64,000 nt of DNA from Nocardia fusca NBRC 14340 (GTDB taxonomy: Bacteria > Actinomycetota > Actinomycetes > Mycobacteriales > Mycobacteriaceae), in NCBI RefSeq assembly GCF_001618425.1, contig NZ_BDCU01000016.1:62001-126000 (forward strand). Reading direction: 5' to 3'. Both the position numbers and the translations under genes were made by a program. Under the pieces are notes generated by a model, which was given only the letters and a program-made list of their open reading frames with translations, ran no database searches and was not told the DNA's origin. Positions 15,395-23,301 of this stretch are shown piece by piece (position 1 is the first letter of the stretch; every line of letters begins with the position of its first letter).

Positions 15395-15810
15395 ACAGCG
15401 GGCCCGGACGCCGGGATGTGCTGCTCAGCGACCCCGCGATCGTGGGCCGTCTGTTGCAGCAGGCGTGCGACGAGATCGACGGCATCGAGCACGCCATCAT
15501 GACCAGCCGCGACGGTCTCCTCATCGCCGCGAACAAGGAATCCACTGGCGACGACACCGCCGATACCCTCGCGGACCGCGCCTCGGCGATGGCCGCGGCC
15601 GGTGCGGGAATCGGTGACCATTTCACTCAACTGGTATCCCACGGCCGGCTCCAGGGTTCCATATTCGAGGCCGAACAGGGCTGCGTGGGCGTATTCCCGA
15701 TCAGCACCACCCTGCTGCTCGTCGTGACCAGCCGGACCTCGGTCAGCATGGGCCGTTTCAGTGTTGCCGCCAAACGGACATTGCAGTTACTGCAATCCCC
15801 CGACCCCTGA
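15391..15810 (+). CDS. Roadblock/LC7 domain protein (second of a pair)
   Basis: A 139-residue Roadblock/LC7 protein. Family features are LLQQACDEIDGIEHAIMTSR DGLLIAANK near the N-terminus, an Ala-rich helix (ADRASAMAAAGAGIGDHF), and the hydrophobic strand CVGVFPISTTLLLVVTS. It ends with the helix FSVAAKRTLQLLQ. It matches the CvnB type of conservon Roadblock more closely than its partner does. The ATG at 15391 overlaps the stop of the upstream Roadblock gene by 4 bp, so the two are cotranscribed and translationally coupled. No conservon kinase, DUF742 or GTPase gene follows; the next gene is an ABC-F ATPase 107 bp downstream. Confidence 0.88.
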   Translation: MNSGPGRRDVLLSDPAIVGRLLQQACDEIDGIEHAIMTSRDGLLIAANKESTGDDTADTLADRASAMAAAGAGIGDHFTQLVSHGRLQGSIFEAEQGCVGVFPISTTLLLVVTSRTSVSMGRFSVAAKRTLQLLQSPDP

Positions 15811-15917
15811 CCCGGGTGCGATGACAGGTTGCCGCCATCGTCGGTGCCGAGGATGTCCACGTCGTCGTACGGCGGGCGCCCGACGGGCCGGGCAGGTGGA
15901 CGGGCAGAATATGCCCG

Positions 15918-17558
15918 GTGAGCGCAACCTTGCAGGCCAGCGGTCTGTCGGCCGGACACGCCGAACGCACCCTGTTCGCCGACCTCGATTTCACCCTCGC
16001 ACCCGGCGACGTGGTCGGCCTGGTCGGCGTCAACGGTGCCGGTAAATCGACGCTGTTGCGCATACTCGCCGACGGCGCCCCGGACGAGGGCACGATCACC
16101 CTGAGCCCGCCGGATGCCACCGTCGGCTACCTGGCGCAGGAACCCGAACGGATCGACGGCGAGACCGTGCTCGGGTTCCTGGCTCGCCGCACCGGCGTCG
16201 CGCATGCCCAGCGGGACATGGACACGGCCGCCGAACGACTCGGCGAGGGCGGCGCCGACGACTACTCCCCCGCCCTCGAACGCTGGCTCGCGCTCGGCGG
16301 AGCCGACCTCGACCAGCGCGCCGGGGAGATCGCCGCCGAACTCGGGCTCACCGGCAACCTCGCGGGCGGATTGGATACGCCGATGACCGGTCTGTCCGGC
16401 GGGCAGGCGGCCCGCGCCGGTCTCGCCTCGGTACTGCTGTCGCGCTTCGATATCCTGCTGCTCGACGAACCCACCAACGACCTCGATCTGGACGGTCTCG
16501 AACGCCTCGAACGTTTCGTCACCGGGGTCCGGACCCCGCTCATGATCATCAGCCACGACCGGGAATTCCTGACCCGCACCGTGAACAGCGTGCTCGAACT
16601 CGATCTCGCCCAGCAGCAGATCGGCTTCTACGACGGCGGCTACGACGTCTACCTGGCGGAGCGCGAGATCGCGCGCCGGCATGCCCGCGAATCCTACGAC
16701 GAATACGCGGCCACCCGGGCCGGACTGGAAGCCCGGGCACAGATGCAACGCAACTGGCTGGAACACGGTGTGCGCAACGCACGCCGTAAGAGCAAGAACG
16801 ACTCCGACAAGGCCGGTCGCAAAACCCGCGCCGAATCCACCGAGAAGCAAGCCGCCAAGGCCCGCCAGACGCAACGGCGTATCGAACGGCTCGACGTGGT
16901 GGAGGAACCGCGCAAGGAGTGGGAGCTGCGGATGACGATCGCGACCGCGCCGCGCAGCGGTACCGTCGTCGCGACGGCCGGGGCTGCCACCGTCACGCGC
17001 GGAGAATTTACGCTCGGGCCGGTGACCACCCGGATCGACTGGGCCGACCGCATCGTCGTCTCCGGCGCGAACGGCTCCGGCAAATCCACTCTGCTGGCCC
17101 TGTTGCTCGGCAAGATCGCCCCCGAAACAGGCACCGCGGCACTGGGTTCCGGCGTGCGGATCGGCGAGGTCGACCAGGCACGCGGCCTGTTCCGCGGGGA
17201 GGCCACTCTCGCGGCCACCTTCGGCGCGGCAATGCCCGACCTGCCGGATGCCGAGGTGCGCACCCTGCTCGCCAAGTTCGGTCTGCGCGGCCCGCACGTC
17301 AACCGCGCCTGCGACACCCTGTCCCCCGGCGAGCGCACCCGGGCCGCACTGGCACTGCTCCAGGCCCGCGGCGTGAACCTGCTCGTCCTGGACGAGCCGA
17401 CCAACCATCTCGATCTGCCCGCCATCGAGCAGCTCGAGCAGGCCGTCGACTCTTTCACCGGCACACTCCTGCTGGTGACGCACGACCGGCGGATGCTGGA
17501 CTCGGTGCGCGCGACCCGGCGCTGGCACCTGGCCGACGGGCAGCTCATCGAGGAGTAG
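15918..17558 (+). CDS. ABC-F family ATP-binding protein
   Basis: A 546-residue soluble protein with two ABC ATPase domains and no membrane segments. Domain 1 has GVNGAGKST (about residue 38), LSGGQAAR and LLLDEPTNDLDL. Domain 2 has GANGSGKST (about 380), LSPGERTR and LVLDEPTNHLDL. Between them lies a charged helical linker of about 90 residues with many Lys, Arg and Gln (around 230-310), typical of ABC-F factors that act on the ribosomal E site. Members rescue stalled ribosomes or protect them from antibiotics; which role applies here cannot be told. Start GTG 15918. It stands alone between the Roadblock pair and hrpB. Confidence 0.93.
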   Translation: MSATLQASGLSAGHAERTLFADLDFTLAPGDVVGLVGVNGAGKSTLLRILADGAPDEGTITLSPPDATVGYLAQEPERIDGETVLGFLARRTGVAHAQRDMDTAAERLGEGGADDYSPALERWLALGGADLDQRAGEIAAELGLTGNLAGGLDTPMTGLSGGQAARAGLASVLLSRFDILLLDEPTNDLDLDGLERLERFVTGVRTPLMIISHDREFLTRTVNSVLELDLAQQQIGFYDGGYDVYLAEREIARRHARESYDEYAATRAGLEARAQMQRNWLEHGVRNARRKSKNDSDKAGRKTRAESTEKQAAKARQTQRRIERLDVVEEPRKEWELRMTIATAPRSGTVVATAGAATVTRGEFTLGPVTTRIDWADRIVVSGANGSGKSTLLALLLGKIAPETGTAALGSGVRIGEVDQARGLFRGEATLAATFGAAMPDLPDAEVRTLLAKFGLRGPHVNRACDTLSPGERTRAALALLQARGVNLLVLDEPTNHLDLPAIEQLEQAVDSFTGTLLLVTHDRRMLDSVRATRRWHLADGQLIEE

Positions 17559-17781
17559 GTGGGTGCCGAGGGCAGCCCCGGCACCGTCCTCGGCGTCGTA
17601 CGGTTCGTCGGTCAGTCCGGACAGGGCCTCCCCCGACGCGAACGCGGCCGGCTCGTCGCCGACCGATTCGTGCGTCTTCTCCTCGGGGACGCGGCCGAAC
17701 CAAACCCCGGGAGCAGCGGTTTTTCGTGCGGCCCGATGGTGGATATCGCGGATCCGGGCCGATGCCGCAGACTGACCGGTA

Positions 17782-20241
17782 ATGGAACTGCCCGCACTCC
17801 CCGACCTACCGATTCGTGACGTTCTCGATCATATCGTCGAGACGTTGACCGAACGCGGGACCGCCGTGCTGGTCGCGCCGCCGGGGACCGGGAAGACGAC
17901 CCTGGTGCCCTTGGCGCTGGCGCAGCGCGCCACCGGGCGGGTGGTCGTGGCCGAGCCGCGACGGTTGGCGGCTCGGGCCGCGGCCGGGCGGATGGCCGCG
18001 CTGCTGGGCGAGCAGGTGGGTGAGACCGTCGGCTACTCGGTCCGAGGGGATCGACGAGTAGGGCGGCAGACCCGCATCGAGATCGTCACGTCCGGATTGC
18101 TGGTACGCCGGCTACAGGACGATCCCGAATTGACGGGGGTCGAGGTCGTCGTACTCGACGAGTGTCACGAACGGCATCTCGACGCGGATCTGCTGCTGGC
18201 GCTGCTGCTGGACGCCCGGGCCGGATTGCGACCGGAGCTGCGGGTGCTCGCGACCTCGGCGACCGTTGCCGCCGAACGCCTGTCGACGCTGCTCGACGGG
18301 AACCCCGCGGCGCCGGTCGTGCAGGTCCGGGGTCGCACCCATCCGGTGGATACGACATATCTTCCGTCGTTACCACGGGAGCGGATCGACGCACACGTCG
18401 CGCGCGCCACCCGGTCCGCGCTCGCCGCGACCGTGGGCGATGTCCTGGTCTTCCTCCCCGGAGCGGCCGAAATACGCAGGGTGACAGCATTGCTGGCCGG
18501 CCTCGACGATGTCGATATCGTGCCGTTGCACGGCAGACTCTCCGCAACGGCGCAGGACACGGCGTTACGGCCCGGGCTCCGGCGGCGGGTGGTGCTGGCC
18601 ACCGCGGTGGCGGAGTCGAGTCTGACGGTGCCGGGAGTGCGGGCGGTGGTGGATTCGGGACTCGCCCGGGTGCCGCGCATCGATCGGGCCCGGGGGCTGT
18701 CCGGTCTCGCCACCGTACGGGTCTCGGCGGCAGTGGCCGAGCAGCGCGCCGGGCGGGCCGGGCGTGAGGCACCCGGGCGCGTATGGCGATGCTGGCCCGC
18801 ATACGAGCACGGCACCCTGCCGGCCTTTCCGGAGCCGGAGATCCGGACAGCGGATCTGACGCGTTTGGCGCTGGAACTGACGTGCTGGGGCACAAGCGAC
18901 GGACAGGGCCTCACCTGGTGGGACGCGCCGCCGGCCGGTGGATTGACAGCCGGCCGGGAGGTATTGCGCGCATTGGGGGCTGTCGGCACAGACGGTGCGG
19001 TGACCGACCGTGGCCGGCGCATGGCCCGGATCGGACTGCATCCCCGGCTGGCGCGGGCGTTGCTCGACGGCGCGGCCGTGGTCGGTCCGCGGGCGGCCGC
19101 GGAGGTCGTCACCGTCCTCGACGACGACACTCATCTGTCCGGTGTCGATCTCACGGCCGGCCTCCGGGCGCTGCGCCGCGAACGGCCGGCGCGCTGGCGG
19201 CGGGAGGTCGAACGGCTGGCCCGCTCGGTCGAGGGGCCGGAGGGGGACGACGATCCGGCTCTCATCGTCGCGCTGGCCCATCCGGAACGGCTGGCCCGGC
19301 GGCGCGGTGCGGGTTCGAGCAGTTATCTCATGGCCGGCGGTACCGCGGTGACGCTGCCGCCCGGAGCCGGAACAGGTGATGCCGAGTGGCTGGCGATCGG
19401 TGTCGCGACACGCGATCCCGGCCGGGCCGAGGGCGTCGTACGGTTGGCCGCGGTCGCCGATGAACAGCTGGCCCGCCGAGCCGCATCGAACCTGCTGACC
19501 ACCGTCGACGAAATAGATTGGCTCGACGGTGAGGTGGTCGCGCGGCGTATCGAGCGCCTGGGTGCGATCACGTTGTCGGCCGGCGCGATATCCGACCCCG
19601 ACCCCGAACTGCTCGGCGCGGCGATACGGCGCGGGCTGAACTCGACCGGTCTCGGTCTCCTGTCCTGGAATTCCGAGGCGATCGCCCTACGTCAGCGCCT
19701 CGACTTCCTGCACCGGACGCTCGGCGCCCCCTGGCCGGCGGTCGACGACGCGTCACTGCTCGCCGCCGCGGACACCTGGCTCGGCCCCGAACTCGCCGCC
19801 GCCCGCCGGCGCGCCGACCTCGAACGTATCGACGCCGGCCAGGCGCTGCGTCGCCTGCTGCCCTGGCCGGAGGCCGCCCGCATGGACGAGCTGGCTCCCG
19901 AACGGACAGAGGTCCCGTCCGGTAGCCGCCCCCGGCTCGACTACTCGGCCGACCCGCCGGTACTCGCGGTCAAGGTGCAGGAAGTCTTCGGCTGGACGGA
20001 CACGCCACGCCTGGCCGACGGCCGGGTGCCCATCGTGCTGCATCTGCTCTCCCCCGCCCAGCGCCCGATCGCGGTGACCGCGGATCTCACCTCGTTCTGG
20101 CGGACCGGCTGGCCCGGGGTCCGCGCCGATCTACGCGGCCGCTACCCCAAACATGCCTGGCCGGAAGACCCGGCCACCGTGCCCGCCCACCGGGGCACCG
20201 CCCGCAATGCCGGGCGTGACCGGCCGGGATCTCCGCGCTGA
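17782..20241 (+). CDS. hrpB: ATP-dependent helicase HrpB
   Basis: An 819-residue DEAH-type helicase. Motif I is APPGTGKTTLVPLAL (about residue 34), motif II is DECH in VVLDECHERHLDADLLLAL, motif III is TSATVA, and motif VI is EQRAGRAGREAPGRVWRCW. The helicase-associated domain and the HrpB-specific C-terminal domain follow (LDYSADPPVLAVKVQEVFGW, then SFWRTGWPGVRADLRGRYPKHAW). Length and order match E. coli HrpB (about 810 residues). Its physiological role in bacteria is poorly defined; RNA helicase activity is assumed from family. Start ATG 17782. It is preceded by 223 bp without a gene. Confidence 0.95.
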   Translation: MELPALPDLPIRDVLDHIVETLTERGTAVLVAPPGTGKTTLVPLALAQRATGRVVVAEPRRLAARAAAGRMAALLGEQVGETVGYSVRGDRRVGRQTRIEIVTSGLLVRRLQDDPELTGVEVVVLDECHERHLDADLLLALLLDARAGLRPELRVLATSATVAAERLSTLLDGNPAAPVVQVRGRTHPVDTTYLPSLPRERIDAHVARATRSALAATVGDVLVFLPGAAEIRRVTALLAGLDDVDIVPLHGRLSATAQDTALRPGLRRRVVLATAVAESSLTVPGVRAVVDSGLARVPRIDRARGLSGLATVRVSAAVAEQRAGRAGREAPGRVWRCWPAYEHGTLPAFPEPEIRTADLTRLALELTCWGTSDGQGLTWWDAPPAGGLTAGREVLRALGAVGTDGAVTDRGRRMARIGLHPRLARALLDGAAVVGPRAAAEVVTVLDDDTHLSGVDLTAGLRALRRERPARWRREVERLARSVEGPEGDDDPALIVALAHPERLARRRGAGSSSYLMAGGTAVTLPPGAGTGDAEWLAIGVATRDPGRAEGVVRLAAVADEQLARRAASNLLTTVDEIDWLDGEVVARRIERLGAITLSAGAISDPDPELLGAAIRRGLNSTGLGLLSWNSEAIALRQRLDFLHRTLGAPWPAVDDASLLAAADTWLGPELAAARRRADLERIDAGQALRRLLPWPEAARMDELAPERTEVPSGSRPRLDYSADPPVLAVKVQEVFGWTDTPRLADGRVPIVLHLLSPAQRPIAVTADLTSFWRTGWPGVRADLRGRYPKHAWPEDPATVPAHRGTARNAGRDRPGSPR

Positions 20242-20404
20242 CCCCACGCTCCGGCCGCTTACACGGCCCGCCGGCCCTCGCTCTCCGGTGACGCCGCCGG
20301 CGGCGACCGGCCGAAGGCAGCGGGGTGATTGCGCCGTGATTGCCGGTACGCGCAGACTTGAGTCCGGGCAACGGTCCGGCTCAGCGCGCACCGGGAGGTC
20401 AGGG

Positions 20405-21370
20405 GTGACGATTCATCGCACACTCACGCTCATCGCAGCCGTGTTGCTCGCCGTGGCGGGCTGCGGTGACGATACCGGCCCCCGGACCGGTGACGCAGGA
20501 GCTCCGGCGGCGCCCACTCCGCCGCCGGAGTTCTGGTCGCAATCCGCCGCCACCCCGCAGCAGCATGCGGCCGTCGCCGAAGCGACCCGGCAGATCGACG
20601 TCTGCGCGCTGATCCCCCGCGACACCCTCGATGAGCTGGGACTCGGTGATATCCAGAGCGTTACCGTCGGCCTGTACTCGTGCCGGGCCGCTCTCGGTCC
20701 CGCTGCTGCGGGTGACGCCGCCACGCTCACCTGGCATTCGACCTTGCTGCCCACCCTCACCCCGAACCGCGGGCGCAGCGAACAACTCGGCGATGTGAGC
20801 ACCCTGGTCGTCCCGGGCCGTGACGACGATCCACGCGCTTGCGGCGCCACCGGCCGCTTCCCGGCAGGCGCCGCGTTCTACCTCAGCGTCTCGGTTCCGG
20901 ACCGCGATTCATGCGCGGTAGCCGACAGTTTGCTACCCGGTATGATCGAGCGCTGGCGGCAGTCACCGGCCCAGGGCACCTCACCCGATACCGTGCCCAC
21001 GGTGCTGCTCGGCGCCGACCCGTGCGCGGTGCGCACGAAACTGATCGGCACCGCCGATACCGATGAGCGCCGGCTGACCCAATGCCTGTTCCGGTACCGC
21101 GACGAAACCGTCACGGTGGTCTACGACTACCGTGTTCCCGACCAGTTGCGGACCCGCAGCACCGAAGAGAAGATCGACGACCGCGTCGTATTCCGCACCA
21201 CTTCGCTCTACGACAGCAGTATCCCGATCTACTCGACCGTTGTCGGTCCCGAATTGCCTTCCGGCAGTACTGCTTTCGTCTCCCGAATTCCGGTGGTCGA
21301 GGTCACCTCGGCCACCGATGACGTCGCCCGCGAGGTGATGTCGCGGGTTCTGACACTCTTCCCGCAGTGA
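20405..21370 (+). CDS. lipoprotein, DUF3558-like
   Basis: A 321-residue exported lipoprotein. Basic N-terminus, hydrophobic core and lipobox LAVAGC place the lipidated Cys at residue 20, followed by an acidic Thr/Pro/Ala-rich spacer. The mature part has paired Cys-containing segments (VCALIPRDTLDELGLG ... YSCRAAL, and later PCAVRTKLIG ... QCLFRY), resembling two tandem DUF3558-type units of actinobacterial lipoproteins. Start GTG 20405, preceded by GGGAGG. It should be anchored on the outer face of the plasma membrane; function unknown. It is a separate unit after hrpB. Confidence 0.82.
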   Translation: MTIHRTLTLIAAVLLAVAGCGDDTGPRTGDAGAPAAPTPPPEFWSQSAATPQQHAAVAEATRQIDVCALIPRDTLDELGLGDIQSVTVGLYSCRAALGPAAAGDAATLTWHSTLLPTLTPNRGRSEQLGDVSTLVVPGRDDDPRACGATGRFPAGAAFYLSVSVPDRDSCAVADSLLPGMIERWRQSPAQGTSPDTVPTVLLGADPCAVRTKLIGTADTDERRLTQCLFRYRDETVTVVYDYRVPDQLRTRSTEEKIDDRVVFRTTSLYDSSIPIYSTVVGPELPSGSTAFVSRIPVVEVTSATDDVAREVMSRVLTLFPQ

Positions 21371-21544
21371 GAGTCCCGGCGGCCCGGCCCTCGTACGCGC
21401 GCGTGCCGCTCCGGACCTACCGCGGCAGGAACTGATAGTCCAGGAGCCCGCATAGTCGGGGAGCCGGGGTCCGGCGGCGATCGAGCCCTGGGCCCCGGCC
21501 CAGGTACCGAGTTCGGTGAGCTTCGCGGCGAGATCCGCATTCAA

Positions 21545-22206
21545 TTGCAGACGCCACCGGCACCGGCGAGATCTGCGCCCGGGCGCGGGTCCCCGCGGCC
21601 TGGGTGCACAACAGCCGCGGCGATACCGAGGTACCGGTCGTCGGCGGCGACCATGTCGGCGCCGGCCGGCTCGCCGCCGGCCATCTCATCGACGTACACC
21701 GGTGCGAGAAGCTGGTTTTCGTCGGCGGCTTCACCGCCGGGGACGTGCGCCACGGTGACCGCGAAACCGTCGCGCAGCGATTACGGGGCTTCACCGCCGC
21801 TCTCGGCGGCCACGGCCACGCCATCCGCACCGACCTGACCGCCGCCACTGCGTACACCGCGGTCGGCACCTATCTACGCGGATGCCCGGAGCCCCCGCAG
21901 GGCATGGCGTCGGAACCCAGCGCCCAATCCGCCGCCGCGATGCGCGCGGTCACCGACGCCGGACTGCGCATACCGGAGGATGTACGAATCGTCGGATTCG
22001 ACGGCGCGACCGCCGACTACTTCGGGCAGATCACCCTCACTTCGGTGCGCCGGCCGGTCGACCTCATCACCCGTCGTGCGCTCGCCCGCCTGCTCGACCC
22101 GCCGGACGGCCGTGGCATGGAGCGATCCGGCCCGAAGGATGTCGCCCTCGGTGTCGGCGAATCGTGTGGGTGCCACCCCCTGCCGGCACACCTCGGCGCC
22201 CACTGA
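21545..22206 (+). pseudogene. LacI-type regulator remnant (sensor domain only)
   Basis: The frame ending at 22206 gives a periplasmic-binding-protein-like sensor domain of a LacI family regulator: ARVPAAWVHNSRGD, then VVGGDHVGAGRLAAGHLIDV, KLVFVGGF, and near the C-terminus AMRAVTDAGLRIPEDVRIVG with FDGAT. The DNA-binding headpiece, hinge and first part of the sensor domain are missing. Upstream of about 21545 this frame carries no HTH. An internal ATG (21604) would begin in mid-fold. It is best read as a 5'-truncated gene. The sugar operon it once controlled is not present. Confidence 0.7.
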
Positions 22207-22481
22207 GAGCTGTCCGCCCCGAGCGGCACGAATCCGGCACGGCGACTACCCGACCGGTCCGTCCGCCGCACCGCGGTCGGCGCGGTGGTCTCGGTGCTCG
22301 GGGCCGGCCGCGCGGGACCGGGACGGACCGCCGGAGCACGGACGATCGCGGGCCACGTGGACACCGGTGCCGCGGCCCCCGGTGCGCGGAGCCAACCTCA
22401 CCGCTGTTCATGATGCCCACGGCACCGGCCGTGGTGGCCGGAACCGGGCCGGTATGCCCGGAACCACCTGTCGGGCGCGGT

Positions 22482-23123
22482 TCACGGCTCGGGATCGCCC
22501 GGGCGAGGATCGGCCCCGGGGGGCTCGGCGCGCAACGCGGCGAGTGCGAGCCGGGCATAGCGACGCCAGATATCGGGATCCCGGATATCGAGATCGATCA
22601 GGGCGCGCGCCGCACCGGAGACCAGGACCTGGATATCCATTCCGGTGGCGTCGGCGCGCAGGCTGCCCTGCGCGCGCCCCAGCGCCAGGATCTGCTCCAG
22701 ATGCTGTTCCAGGCGTTCGTCGCCGAGCCCTTCGACCCCGCTGAGCACCTCGATCATCAGCCGGTCCTCGGCCAGCCGGGTGGTGACCTGTTCCAGCAGC
22801 GCCTCGAGCGCGCGGTAGGCGTCGGTGCGCGCCGCCTCGGCGGCGTCGGTGGCGAGCTGGTGGAACCAGTCGAGGTGCATCCGCGCCAGCGCGCGCACCA
22901 GGTCGGATTTGGTCGGGTAACTGCGGTAGACGGTCGCCTTGCCCACGCCGGCGCGCGCGGCCACCTGCGGGATGGTGGCCCCGATTCCGTACTCGGTGAA
23001 CACTTCGATCGCCGCGGTCAGCACGCGTTCGTGGTTCTGCCGGGCATCGGCCCGGCGCCCGGCCCAGCTCGCGGCGTCGTCGGTGTTCGTCGCGTCGCGC
23101 TCGGAAGTCGGCATGGTGGTCAT
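22482..23123 (-). CDS. TetR family transcriptional regulator of the MMPL gene
   Basis: A 213-residue regulator. The TetR HTH is at residues 30-78 (RVLTAAIEVFTEYGIGATIP, then QVAARAGVGKATVYRSYPTK), followed by a helical sensor domain ending in an Ala/Arg/Pro-rich tail. ATG 23123 is chosen; the frame is open further up through sequence that looks like intergenic DNA and the edge of the mmpL gene. It is divergent from the MMPL transporter at 23302, with several inverted repeats in the 178-bp gap. It probably represses the transporter and itself. Confidence 0.92.
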   Translation of the reverse strand: MTTMPTSERDATNTDDAASWAGRRADARQNHERVLTAAIEVFTEYGIGATIPQVAARAGVGKATVYRSYPTKSDLVRALARMHLDWFHQLATDAAEAARTDAYRALEALLEQVTTRLAEDRLMIEVLSGVEGLGDERLEQHLEQILALGRAQGSLRADATGMDIQVLVSGAARALIDLDIRDPDIWRRYARLALAALRAEPPGADPRPGDPEP

Positions 23124-23221
23124 CGTGCCGCCCGCACGCCCGCCGGATGCGACGGGTCGGATTGAGACCCACGTCTCATCGCGGGGGTCGAGGTGAGTTG
23201 CTCCACATCCGCCTCCCTGAA

Positions 23222-23285
23222 GTGGACCCTCGGGTCCGGTTGCTCCTACCCTCGAGCATAACCGGACTACATGGTCCACATAGTC
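23222..23285. promoter_or_regulatory. inverted repeats in TetR-mmpL intergenic region
   Basis: Three symmetric elements overlap the presumed mmpL promoter. GGACCC-TC-GGGTCC lies at 23224-23237. GACTA and TAGTC face each other at 23265-23269 and 23281-23285, with an 11-bp centre. GTGGACC (23222-23228) and GGTCCAC (23273-23279) form a wider inverted pair. The rightmost element ends 16 bp before the mmpL ATG. These are candidate TetR operators. Which one is used cannot be decided by eye. Confidence 0.5.
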
Positions 23286-23301
23286 ACTTGGAGGAGCACG
23301 C

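Noticed and set aside
15627-17528. 633-codon open frame on the minus strand across the Roadblock and ABC-F genes
   Set aside because: It mirrors the third-position GC of the ABC-F gene, has Gly/Arg/Glu-rich sequence with no motif, and the plus strand encodes complete ATPase motifs.
17562-17585. Hairpin GGTGCCG/CGGCACC just after the ABC-F stop
   Set aside because: Seven-base stem with a 10-base loop and no T-run; too common in 70% GC DNA to call a terminator.
21417-21544. Protein-like run LAAKLTELGTWAGAQGSIAA on the minus strand
   Set aside because: Too short and interrupted by a frame change; could be an old gene end but the family cannot be told.
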